DNA of 8,539 nucleotides from Pseudomonadota bacterium (GTDB lineage: Bacteria > Myxococcota > Polyangia > GCA-2747355 > JACKDQ01): positions 1-8,539 of the forward strand of contig JAUVBO010000069.1 of the NCBI GenBank assembly GCA_030591195.1, in the 5' to 3' direction. This document shows positions 1 to 5,321 of the stretch, piece by piece. Within the stretch, counting starts at the first letter, position 1. Each line of letters begins with the position of its first letter. Under the pieces are notes generated by a model, which saw nothing but the letters and a program-made list of their open reading frames with translations, did not search any database and was not told where the DNA came from. The translations under genes and the position numbers were made by a program.

Positions 1-315
1 CTCGGCCAAGCGCGGACGCTTGACCAATGAGCGATAGAGGCGCTCGGCCAGCGAGTGGCGGCTGTTGAGCCGCAGCTTGAGCCCGTACCGGCGCTCGAGC
101 GATCGGACCTCGTCGTCCGAGGCGTCGTCGCGCAGATCGACCAGCAGCCGGTCGCTGACGGTGGTGCTGTCGATCCCTGTGGCATAGGCCACGGCCCCGG
201 CGCGCTCGGGATCGGCCTCTGTGTCGAGCCTCCCCGTGTACCAGAGGTAGACCAGCACCGCCACCAACAGCAGGAAGATCCCTAGCCATTTTTTCTTCTT
301 CAGGCTGCCTGTCAC
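1..315 (-). CDS. S8 (subtilisin-like) serine protease, N-terminal part, cut by the left edge
   Basis: Only the first 105 codons are present and the frame is open to base 1. The start is a GTG at 315-313, chosen because a strong ribosome binding site (GGAAGGGGA) lies 5 bases upstream. The protein opens with a basic stretch (KKKK at 6-9) and one hydrophobic helix (about residues 10-27, WLGIFLLLVAVLVYLWYT), so it is probably a signal anchor or uncleaved signal peptide. A stretch at about 58-95 follows (RLLVDLRDDAS, then EVRSLERRYGLKLRLNS). It resembles the prodomain of membrane-associated S8 proteases of deltaproteobacteria, which ends in a similar RLNS-type segment before the catalytic domain. 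The Asp-His-Ser domain itself would lie outside the window, so the protease call rests on the prodomain alone. Another envelope protein with this N-terminus is possible. Confidence 0.62.
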   Translation of the reverse strand, partial: MTGSLKKKKWLGIFLLLVAVLVYLWYTGRLDTEADPERAGAVAYATGIDSTTVSDRLLVDLRDDASDDEVRSLERRYGLKLRLNSRHSLAERLYRSLVKRPRLAE

Positions 316-340
316 GAGAGTCCCCTTCCGCCTCGTTTTA

Positions 341-351
341 CGGACGGTCCG
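341..351. repeat. Interrupted palindrome in the protease gene leader
   Basis: CGGAC-G-GTCCG is an 11-bp interrupted palindrome with 5-bp arms. It lies between the candidate extended -10 (386-394) and the ribosome binding site (322-330) of the protease gene. It could be a small operator. Arms this short also arise by chance in GC-rich DNA. Confidence 0.25.
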
Positions 352-385
352 CGCGGCCTCTCCCTGCCCCGCCGCCGATGATCAA

Positions 386-394
386 ATTTTAGCA
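386..394 (-). promoter_or_regulatory. Candidate extended -10 promoter for the S8 protease gene
   Basis: On the minus strand the bases read TGCTAAAAT. This is a TG-N extended -10 with a hexamer matching TATAAT at 5 of 6 positions. No good -35 is visible, which is tolerated for extended -10 promoters. Transcription would begin near 379, giving a leader of about 64 bases before the GTG at 315. Confidence 0.4.
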
Positions 395-414
395 TGCCGA
401 GCGAAGCGAGGGCG

Positions 415-1395
415 TCAGTCCGGAAGCTCCTCGTCCTCGTCGAGGCGGAAGTCGTCCCGGATCATCGGTGCTTCGCCGGTCTCCTGCTCGCCGTGAGGCG
501 TGCGGACCTCTCCGCTGCGGGGCTTGTCCTGGTCGTCCGCGGCGACGACGACGTCGGCAGCGGGCGCGGCCTGTTCGCGGACGCCTCGGAGGCAGCCGGC
601 CTTGACCGTGATCTCGAAGGCTCGCTCGTGGAAGTAGGCGTCGATGCTCTCTTTGATCTGCCAGAAGATCTCTTGCATCGCCTGGCCCTTGCCCGCGATC
701 TCCTTCCAGGCCGCCAGCGGCCCGTACTCGATCACCGGGGCGAAGAAGAACTCGCGGCTGCTCTTGAACAGCAGCGAAAACTCCTCGACCTCGAGCTCCA
801 CCTCGCTCAGGCCCGCGTCCTCCATCCAGCTCGCCGCCACGTCGGGCTCGGGTAGCTTGCCGATGTGGGCCTCGAGCCGCTCGAGCACCTCGTGCTGGTC
901 GCCCTTGGTCAGCACCTCGCGGTAGATATCGTAGAGCTGGTGGTAGGTGCCAGCCAGCGGCAGGGTCACCGCCACGCGGCCACCGGGCTTGGTCACCCGG
1001 CGGAACTCCTTGAGCGCGCGCGGCGGATCGTCGTGGTCGAGCAGGCCGAGGTTGGAGATCACCAGATCGTAGACCTCGTCGGCGAACGCGAGCTTCGACC
1101 GCGGCGACTCGCTACGAAAGAAGATCTGCTTGCCCGACAGCTCGCCGACCTTCTTGCGGGCGACGTCGAGCAGCGCGCCGATGGGCTCGATGGCGATGAT
1201 CCGCCCCGCCTCCATCTGCTTGAGGATCTCGGTGGATGGGTAGCCCGTGCCGCAGCCCACGTCGAGGACCATCGCCTTTTCGGGCAGGTCGAGGCCGCGC
1301 AACAACATCCGCCCGAACTTCTGTGACCAGATGGGCAGGATCTCGTCGTCGTAAACGCGCGCCATCTTTTCCAGGCGATGGCTCCGCTTTTTCAT
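415..1395 (-). CDS. Class I SAM-dependent methyltransferase with acidic C-terminal tail
   Basis: The 326-residue protein has a Rossmann-type methyltransferase core: motif I VLDVGCGTG at 43-51, the acidic end of strand 2 in AIEP at 68-71, a motif II-like DLVISNLGLLDHD at 110-122, and VTKPGGRVAVTLP at 134-146. This pattern is typical of small-molecule (UbiE/BioC-like, Methyltransf_11/25) enzymes, but the substrate cannot be read from sequence. Residues 150-265 form a helical, aromatic-rich extension. About 275-326 is low-complexity and ends in an acidic run (DDFRLDEDEELPD), probably disordered. The first ATG (1395-1393) has no ribosome binding site, and a good -10 ends only 8 bases upstream, so the mRNA may be leaderless. 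An alternative start is Met11 (1365-1363). The gene is read in the same direction as the genes on either side, with about 100-bp gaps. Confidence 0.85.
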   Translation of the reverse strand: MKKRSHRLEKMARVYDDEILPIWSQKFGRMLLRGLDLPEKAMVLDVGCGTGYPSTEILKQMEAGRIIAIEPIGALLDVARKKVGELSGKQIFFRSESPRSKLAFADEVYDLVISNLGLLDHDDPPRALKEFRRVTKPGGRVAVTLPLAGTYHQLYDIYREVLTKGDQHEVLERLEAHIGKLPEPDVAASWMEDAGLSEVELEVEEFSLLFKSSREFFFAPVIEYGPLAAWKEIAGKGQAMQEIFWQIKESIDAYFHERAFEITVKAGCLRGVREQAAPAADVVVAADDQDKPRSGEVRTPHGEQETGEAPMIRDDFRLDEDEELPD

Positions 1396-1403
1396 CGGGG
1401 GCG

Positions 1404-1432
1404 ACTATATCCCATTTGCGGGGAGCGGGCAA
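1404..1432 (-). promoter_or_regulatory. Sigma70-type promoter for the methyltransferase gene
   Basis: On the minus strand, TTGCCC (1432-1427, 4 of 6 to TTGACA) and TATAGT (1409-1404, 5 of 6 to TATAAT) are separated by exactly 17 bases. The -10 ends 8 bases before the ATG at 1395. Initiation would therefore fall at or next to the start codon, implying a leaderless message or use of Met11. Confidence 0.5.
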
Positions 1433-1497
1433 AGCCGAGGCACAGACATATTCCTTCCTACATTCGACTGCTTGGGTCGGTGCGTTCCAGCCGGCGG

Positions 1498-3156
1498 TCA
1501 GCGGGGAACGCTGATGCGGATCTGGCCCTCGGCCACTTCGACCTTCGGCCGGGAGGCGGGCGGGCCGCTGAAGAAGATCCGCACCTGTGATCCGCCGAGC
1601 CGCTTGCGAACCCAGATCGCCCGGAAGCCGTCGCGGTTGAGCGCGTAGTGACCGAGGCCCAGCTTCGGGCGACCGTTGGGCAGGTTGACCGCCACACCGT
1701 CGGGCTCGGCCAGCAGATAGTGTCCGGCCTCGGTGGCCGATCCCTCGAACGGGATGGTCAGCTTGATCCCGTCGGGTTGGCTCTCGACAACGAACCGATC
1801 GCTGACATTCGACGGAGCAGGTTCGTCGGTGGCGCGAGCCTTGATTTTGGGCACCGCCTTCGGCTTGCTCTCCGGGGCAGGCGTCTTCTGCTGCTCCACT
1901 ACCCGAGGCATTTTTGCCGCGACCCGTGGAGTGGTGTTGGTTGCGGTCGCCACAGGCAGCGGGGCCAGGTCGGGCAGGCTTCCCGGCAGCGCGGCAGCGG
2001 TCGACTCGGCATTGTTGGCAGCGGCCCCGGCCCACAGGCGGTCCGAGACCTGATTCCAGAATTCGGTTTGAACCATCGAGGCCAGCGCGATGCCGGCCAT
2101 CAGCAGGGCCGCGACCCAGAGCCAGATCCGATGGCGTCGCCGCTCGGCTTCGCCCCAGAACCGGTTGTACGGGGCATCCTCCCCGGGGTGGGGCTGACCG
2201 AGGCTCCAGTGGGGCTCGGCTGACGGGTCGGCCTCGGCCAGGCTCTCGAGCTGCGGCGCGGTCTCCACCGTGGTCGGCGACCAGCAGGCGCTCTGTTGCG
2301 GGCGTTCGCTGGAGGCGTCCTCGTCGCTGCCCCCGTTGTCGCTCGAACATTGCTCGATCACGCCGGCGACCACCCCCTCATTGTCGCCGGCCGACCGGCT
2401 CGTGTGCTCGGACGCGGCCTCGGCCGCCGCGTCGACGATCAGCACCCCGTCGTCCTCGTCCTCGTCCTCGCTGCCTTCGACCTCGCTGGCGTAGCCGGGC
2501 GCGGTGAAGATCACCTGGCCTGGCTCCCAGGGCGAGTCTTCTGGCTCCGCCTGGACCTCGGGGAGGCTGTCCAACCCCACCTGGATCTGCAGGCGGGGGA
2601 CACCTTGCTCCAGGTCGAGCTCCACTTGGTTCAACACCCCATGCTGGGCCCGCTTTGCCACCGTGGCCCCGGCGTCGTCGCCGGAGAAGGAAACATTGAC
2701 CGGCGATCGGAGCCGGAGGAACGGCAGGGCAGTCCAGAGTTGCAGGCCCCTGTCAGTGACCAGCGCGCTGGCACGGATCGGCTTGGCGTAGCCCTGGAAA
2801 TGGACCACCACCGACTGAGGCTGGCCGCGGTGAGTCGAGACGAAGCGCTTGAGCGCCGTCAAGTCGTCCGCCGACAGGCTGACGAAGCGCACGCCCATGC
2901 CTGTCAAAGGCTCCCGGTCGCTGCAGGGGACCTCCTGAACCCAGATTACCTCGCCGCGCAGACGGAGGTGCTCACCCACCCGCGGCAGGTCGCAAACCAC
3001 CTCGTCTCCCACCGTACATGGGCGAGACACGGTAACGAAAATGCCGGATTCGCTAATGTTTGCGGTGTGTCCCGTCACGGCGTGGGGGTCTTTTGGCAGC
3101 AGCAGCGTGACCGGTGAGGCGTAATCGATGCGATGATCTCGAGTCATCTGTGTCAT
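1498..3156 (-). CDS. PilZ-domain transmembrane protein with C-terminal AMIN-like domain
   Basis: The 552-residue start (ATG 3156-3154) is set by AGGAG at 3166-3162, 5 bases upstream; a longer in-frame reading to 3207 would run across the promoter. Residues about 4-110 form a PilZ domain: the (D/N)xSxxG signature is NISESG at 33-38 and the upstream arginines are R6 and R9. PilZ domains usually bind cyclic di-GMP. Residues about 113-195 are beta-rich and may be a degenerate second PilZ-like fold. An acidic run (EDEDEDD, about 230-236) and a low-complexity linker follow. A single membrane helix (about 344-362) is preceded by RRRHR, placing the N-terminus in the cytoplasm. After a Pro/Ala-rich linker, residues 454-552 resemble an AMIN domain (DGIKLTIPFEG, PDGVAVNLP, SQVRIFFSG), a family found in PilQ and AmiC that binds peptidoglycan or the envelope. 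The inferred role is linking a cytoplasmic signal to the periplasm. Confidence 0.78.
   Translation of the reverse strand: MTQMTRDHRIDYASPVTLLLPKDPHAVTGHTANISESGIFVTVSRPCTVGDEVVCDLPRVGEHLRLRGEVIWVQEVPCSDREPLTGMGVRFVSLSADDLTALKRFVSTHRGQPQSVVVHFQGYAKPIRASALVTDRGLQLWTALPFLRLRSPVNVSFSGDDAGATVAKRAQHGVLNQVELDLEQGVPRLQIQVGLDSLPEVQAEPEDSPWEPGQVIFTAPGYASEVEGSEDEDEDDGVLIVDAAAEAASEHTSRSAGDNEGVVAGVIEQCSSDNGGSDEDASSERPQQSACWSPTTVETAPQLESLAEADPSAEPHWSLGQPHPGEDAPYNRFWGEAERRRHRIWLWVAALLMAGIALASMVQTEFWNQVSDRLWAGAAANNAESTAAALPGSLPDLAPLPVATATNTTPRVAAKMPRVVEQQKTPAPESKPKAVPKIKARATDEPAPSNVSDRFVVESQPDGIKLTIPFEGSATEAGHYLLAEPDGVAVNLPNGRPKLGLGHYALNRDGFRAIWVRKRLGGSQVRIFFSGPPASRPKVEVAEGQIRISVPR
2452..2469 (-). repeat. 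Hexanucleotide tandem repeat, three units, encoding an acidic run
   Basis: The plus strand has three perfect GTCCTC units with a further GTC before them (2449-2451). On the coding (minus) strand they give alternating Glu-Asp codons in the cytoplasmic linker of the PilZ protein. Such a short repeat could vary in copy number without changing the frame. Confidence 0.55.
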
Positions 3157-3163
3157 ATGGTCT

Positions 3164-3196
3164 CCTACCTTGTGCGCTAGTGTAGGCAAAGGTAGG
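3164..3196. repeat. 8-bp perfect inverted repeat over the PilZ gene promoter (candidate operator)
   Basis: CCTACCTT at 3164-3171 and AAGGTAGG at 3189-3196 are perfect inverted copies, 25 bp centre to centre. On the minus strand the upstream arm lies in the -35/-10 spacer and the other overlaps the ribosome binding region, so the -10 hexamer is flanked by both. The upstream arm is not transcribed from this promoter, so an RNA hairpin is unlikely and a protein-binding site is the better reading. Confidence 0.4.
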
Positions 3197-3207
3197 CGAC
3201 ATAGCAA
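3179..3207 (-). promoter_or_regulatory. Sigma70-type promoter for the PilZ-AMIN gene
   Basis: On the minus strand, TTGCTA (3207-3202) and TACACT (3184-3179) are separated by exactly 17 bases; each matches consensus at 4 of 6 positions. The predicted start of transcription near 3172 gives a leader of about 16 bases that contains the AGGAG ribosome binding site. Confidence 0.45.
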
Positions 3208-3230
3208 TTTTTGATGTCACTTTGGCCGCT

Positions 3231-3250
3231 CCGGGCCTTTTTGGACCCGG
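3231..3250. repeat. GC-rich hairpin with five-T loop in the divergent intergenic region
   Basis: CCGGGCC (3231-3237) can pair with GGaCCCGG (3243-3250), leaving one bulged A and a TTTTT loop. It lies upstream of both divergent genes and has no T-run after the stem on either strand. It is therefore not a standard terminator and no gene ends here. Its role is unknown. Confidence 0.35.
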
Positions 3251-3313
3251 GCCAGCACGACGCGCGACAAGAGGCAGGACCTCTGGTTGACGGGGCCCAG
3301 CACCTGGGGCAAT

Positions 3314-3319
3314 TATATT
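3314..3319 (+). promoter_or_regulatory. Candidate -10 element (TATATT) for the lipoprotein gene
   Basis: TATATT matches the -10 consensus at 5 of 6 positions and lies 9 bases before the ATG at 3329. A good -35 hexamer, TTGACG (3287-3292), is present, but the 21-base spacer is longer than normal, so the pairing is doubtful. If used, transcription would start within a few bases of the ATG. Confidence 0.35.
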
Positions 3320-3328
3320 GGGTCCACC

Positions 3329-4213
3329 ATGCCACGTATGCGGTTCGAGACAGTGCTGGTGGTGCTCATCTCCTTTGCCGGATGCGCCACCACACAGCCC
3401 CCGAGCGCGCGGCTTCGACTCGTTCAGTCGTCGAAGGCCGCCGCGCCGCCAACGGCTGCCTCGTTTAGGGTTCTCTTCAAGGGAGGCTATGCCTACGCCG
3501 AGGAGAATGGCCAGAGCTGGCGCATCGCCGAGGTGACGCGCAACGAGATGCTGTGGGCGCCCGACGGGATGCGGTTCGCCTACCTGATGCCCGCCAAAGG
3601 TCCTGGCAACTCGACCGACGGTCAGGCCAAGGCCAAGGTCGCGTCCCCGGCCTTCCGCGTGGTGATTCGTAACATCCGCGGCGACTCGGTCAACGCCTTC
3701 CCGGTCTACCGTGCGGGCAAGCCCTCCGAGCTGGAGTGGATCGATGATCGCGTGATCTGCTACCTGGCTCCGCCGGATCGGACGGGCAGCGCCTACGTGG
3801 TGCACGAGGCAGGGAGCGGGGAGATCGTTTCTGTTTACCGGGGGAACCAGTTTGCCTGGAGCCCGGGCAAGAAGCGGCTGGCCTATGTCGCTGGCAAGCG
3901 CCGTCGGCAGGTGATCAAGGTCAACGACGAGCAGGTCTGGCCGCGCAAGCGCGATCGGGCGCGGCGCAAGATCGTCAGCTCGTTGGTCTGGTCCCCAGAC
4001 GGCTCGGGCCTGGCCTTCCTCGAGCGCAACCGAACCAAGGCTCGCCTGGTGGTGTTGCTGGTGGTCGACAACAAGGATGGAGATCTCACCTGGGAGATCC
4101 CCCGGCGCGCCAGCGGTGGCAAGAACAAGCTGTTCTGGGCCGAGAGCAAGGTGCTGATCGGCGAGAGCACCTTCAAGCCTCGTTTCGCCGCCAGCTGGAC
4201 CCGAACGCAGTGA
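3329..4213 (+). CDS. Lipoprotein with TolB/PD40-like beta-propeller repeats
   Basis: The 294-residue protein starts with a short signal sequence and a lipobox-like FAGC, so Cys19 would be lipidated; F at -3 is slightly unusual. Ala at +2 fits outer-membrane sorting by the E. coli rule. The body contains repeated WxPDG-type blades: MLWAPDGMRFAYL (74-86), LEWIDDRVICYL (135-146), FAWSPGKKRLAYV (175-187), LVWSPDGSGLAFL (219-231) and LFWAESKVLIG (268-278). These are typical of the TolB/PD40 propeller family, which usually makes periplasmic protein contacts. A basic loop (KRRRQ at 190-194 and KRDRARRK at 207-214) separates blades three and four. Five blades suggest an incomplete propeller or one or more blades too diverged to recognise. 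Neither ATG (3329 or 3338) has a ribosome binding site. The partner and exact role are unknown. Confidence 0.78.
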   Translation: MPRMRFETVLVVLISFAGCATTQPPSARLRLVQSSKAAAPPTAASFRVLFKGGYAYAEENGQSWRIAEVTRNEMLWAPDGMRFAYLMPAKGPGNSTDGQAKAKVASPAFRVVIRNIRGDSVNAFPVYRAGKPSELEWIDDRVICYLAPPDRTGSAYVVHEAGSGEIVSVYRGNQFAWSPGKKRLAYVAGKRRRQVIKVNDEQVWPRKRDRARRKIVSSLVWSPDGSGLAFLERNRTKARLVVLLVVDNKDGDLTWEIPRRASGGKNKLFWAESKVLIGESTFKPRFAASWTRTQ

Positions 4214-4225
4214 ATGGGGGATAGC

Positions 4226-4254
4226 TGGACCCGCGCCTGCCTCTTGCGTAAACT
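4226..4254 (+). promoter_or_regulatory. Weak candidate promoter for the PEGA-protein gene
   Basis: TGGACC (4226-4231) and TAAACT (4249-4254) are separated by 17 bases, each 4 of 6 to consensus. A start near 4261 would give a leader of about 27 bases. GGAGG at 4257-4261 lies too far from the ATG (26 bases) to act as its ribosome binding site. Co-transcription with the lipoprotein gene 74 bases upstream is equally possible. Confidence 0.25.
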
Positions 4255-4287
4255 CTGGAGGTTCGGCGACGGGACGACGCTCAAGCG

Positions 4288-4758
4288 ATGAAAGCCAAGA
4301 ATTTCTGTGTTGTTGTGTTGGTCTCCGGCATCGCCGGTGTCGCGCGAGCCCAGGACGCGCCGCCAAACACGGCTCCGACCAATGGCGCTGCGACGGCTGC
4401 TGCTGTGTCGAGCCAACCCGTCGCGGCTCCCGCTGCGGCGGCCGTCGATCCATTTGCGATGTTGCGGGTGGTGACGCCGAAGGACAAGCTGCCGCTGATC
4501 CGTTCGATCCGGATTCGTGACCAGCGCGAGCAGGCCAAGGGCACGATCCGGATCTCGGTCCGCAGTAGTCCCTCGGGCGCCACGGTCACTCACGGAGGTC
4601 GGCTGCTCGGCAAGACGCCCTTGACCCTCACGGCCCCAAGCCACAGCACGCCGCTGGACATCGTGATCCGCATGGCGCGCAGGATGATCGTCCGTAGCCG
4701 GATCATGCGCCGCAAGTCGCGCAGCTACTTCTTCAAGCTTCACCCCGCGAAGCTCTGA
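4288..4758 (+). CDS. Secreted PEGA-domain protein
   Basis: The 156-residue protein has a classical signal peptide (MKAKN, hydrophobic core about 6-18, cleavage after ARA at 21). An Ala/Pro-rich low-complexity linker follows (about 22-55). Residues 86-152 match the PEGA pattern: IRISVRSSPSGATVTHGG, then LLGKTPLTLTAP, a beta-strand and a final strand. PEGA domains are beta-rich modules common in surface and periplasmic proteins of deltaproteobacteria and are not enzymes. The C-terminal half is strikingly basic (for example RMARRMIVRSRIMRRKSR at 128-145), which could favour binding to acidic envelope polymers. The start has no clear ribosome binding site, but the signal peptide supports it. It lies 74 bases after the TolB-like lipoprotein gene in the same direction, suggesting a shared envelope function. 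Confidence 0.8.
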   Translation: MKAKNFCVVVLVSGIAGVARAQDAPPNTAPTNGAATAAAVSSQPVAAPAAAAVDPFAMLRVVTPKDKLPLIRSIRIRDQREQAKGTIRISVRSSPSGATVTHGGRLLGKTPLTLTAPSHSTPLDIVIRMARRMIVRSRIMRRKSRSYFFKLHPAKL

Positions 4759-4861
4759 CGGCTTCTCGCGGCGCTCGGCCGCCCTCGCGTAGCCGCGCCC
4801 GCTCAGCGGAAATCCCCGGTCACTTGTGAGGGCTTTTGGGTTTGTGCTAGGAGTGAACGCG

Positions 4862-5251
4862 ATGGGATCGATAGCCGAGCTCAAGCGCTCCGCCCTCGAG
4901 CAGCTGCTGCAGCAGGAGGACTTCGTCCTGCTGGTGATCAACCCGACAATGACCGGGGTCAAGCTGCCCTCGCCGCTGATCGAGGCGCGCCAGCCGGTGC
5001 CGATCCACCTCGGCTTCAGGATGGCGGTCCCGGTGCCAGATCTGGTGATCGACGACAGCGGCATCACCGGCACCCTTTCCTTCGATCGCACCCCCTTCGC
5101 CTGCCATTTCCCCTGGCCGGCGCTGATGCAAGTCTCGGTGGGTGACGAGCACCTGGTGTGGGTCGTCCCGGTGGACGAGGGCGAGCTGTCCGAGCCCGCC
5201 ACCGACGAGCGGAAGATGCCGAAGAGCAAGGCCCACCTTCGACTGATCTAG
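4862..5251 (+). CDS. sspB: SspB-like ClpXP adaptor protein
   Basis: The 129-residue start (ATG 4862) follows AGGAG (4849-4853) with an 8-base spacer; in-frame GTG codons at 4826 and 4853 are less well placed. Residues about 20-104 line up by eye with E. coli SspB: FVLLVINPTMTGVKLP matches HLVVDVTLPGVQVP, the strand PIHLGFRMAVPVPDLVIDD matches VLNIAPRAVGNLELAND, and FACHFPWPALMQVSVGDE matches RQVSVPLAAVLAIYARE. SspB binds ssrA-tagged and other substrates and tethers them to ClpX. The last residues, KAHLRLI (123-129), resemble the ClpX-binding tail of E. coli SspB (PALRVVK). The linker between fold and tail is only about 20 residues, shorter than in E. coli. The gene probably heads the operon with the downstream saccharopine genes (70-base gap). 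Confidence 0.78.
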   Translation: MGSIAELKRSALEQLLQQEDFVLLVINPTMTGVKLPSPLIEARQPVPIHLGFRMAVPVPDLVIDDSGITGTLSFDRTPFACHFPWPALMQVSVGDEHLVWVVPVDEGELSEPATDERKMPKSKAHLRLI

Positions 5252-5258
5252 CGAGCAC

Positions 5259-5293
5259 CGGCGCCACGCCGCGTTGCTTCGTTGAAGGCGCCG
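5259..5293. repeat. 7-bp inverted repeat between the sspB-like and LKR genes
   Basis: CGGCGCC (5259-5265) and GGCGCCG (5287-5293) are perfect inverted copies separated by 21 bases. There is no T-run after the second arm, so this is not an intrinsic terminator. It could form an mRNA hairpin between the two cistrons or be chance in GC-rich DNA. Confidence 0.25.
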
Positions 5294-5321
5294 CCCGGAG
5301 CGGCCGAGAAAGACGACCCTG

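Noticed and set aside
1112..2350. 412-codon open frame on the minus strand in another frame of the PilZ and methyltransferase genes
   Set aside because: It spans the gap between two supported genes and encodes Arg/Gly/Pro-rich sequence without a recognisable fold.
3053..4453. 466-codon open frame on the minus strand opposite the lipoprotein gene
   Set aside because: It is antisense to a protein with a signal sequence and PD40 repeats, crosses the divergent promoter region, and its product is a low-complexity Arg/Pro/His-rich string typical of GC-rich antisense frames.
4768..4784. GCGGC-GCTCG-GCCGC stem after the PEGA gene as a terminator
   Set aside because: The stem is short and no T-run follows it, so it cannot be called an intrinsic terminator.
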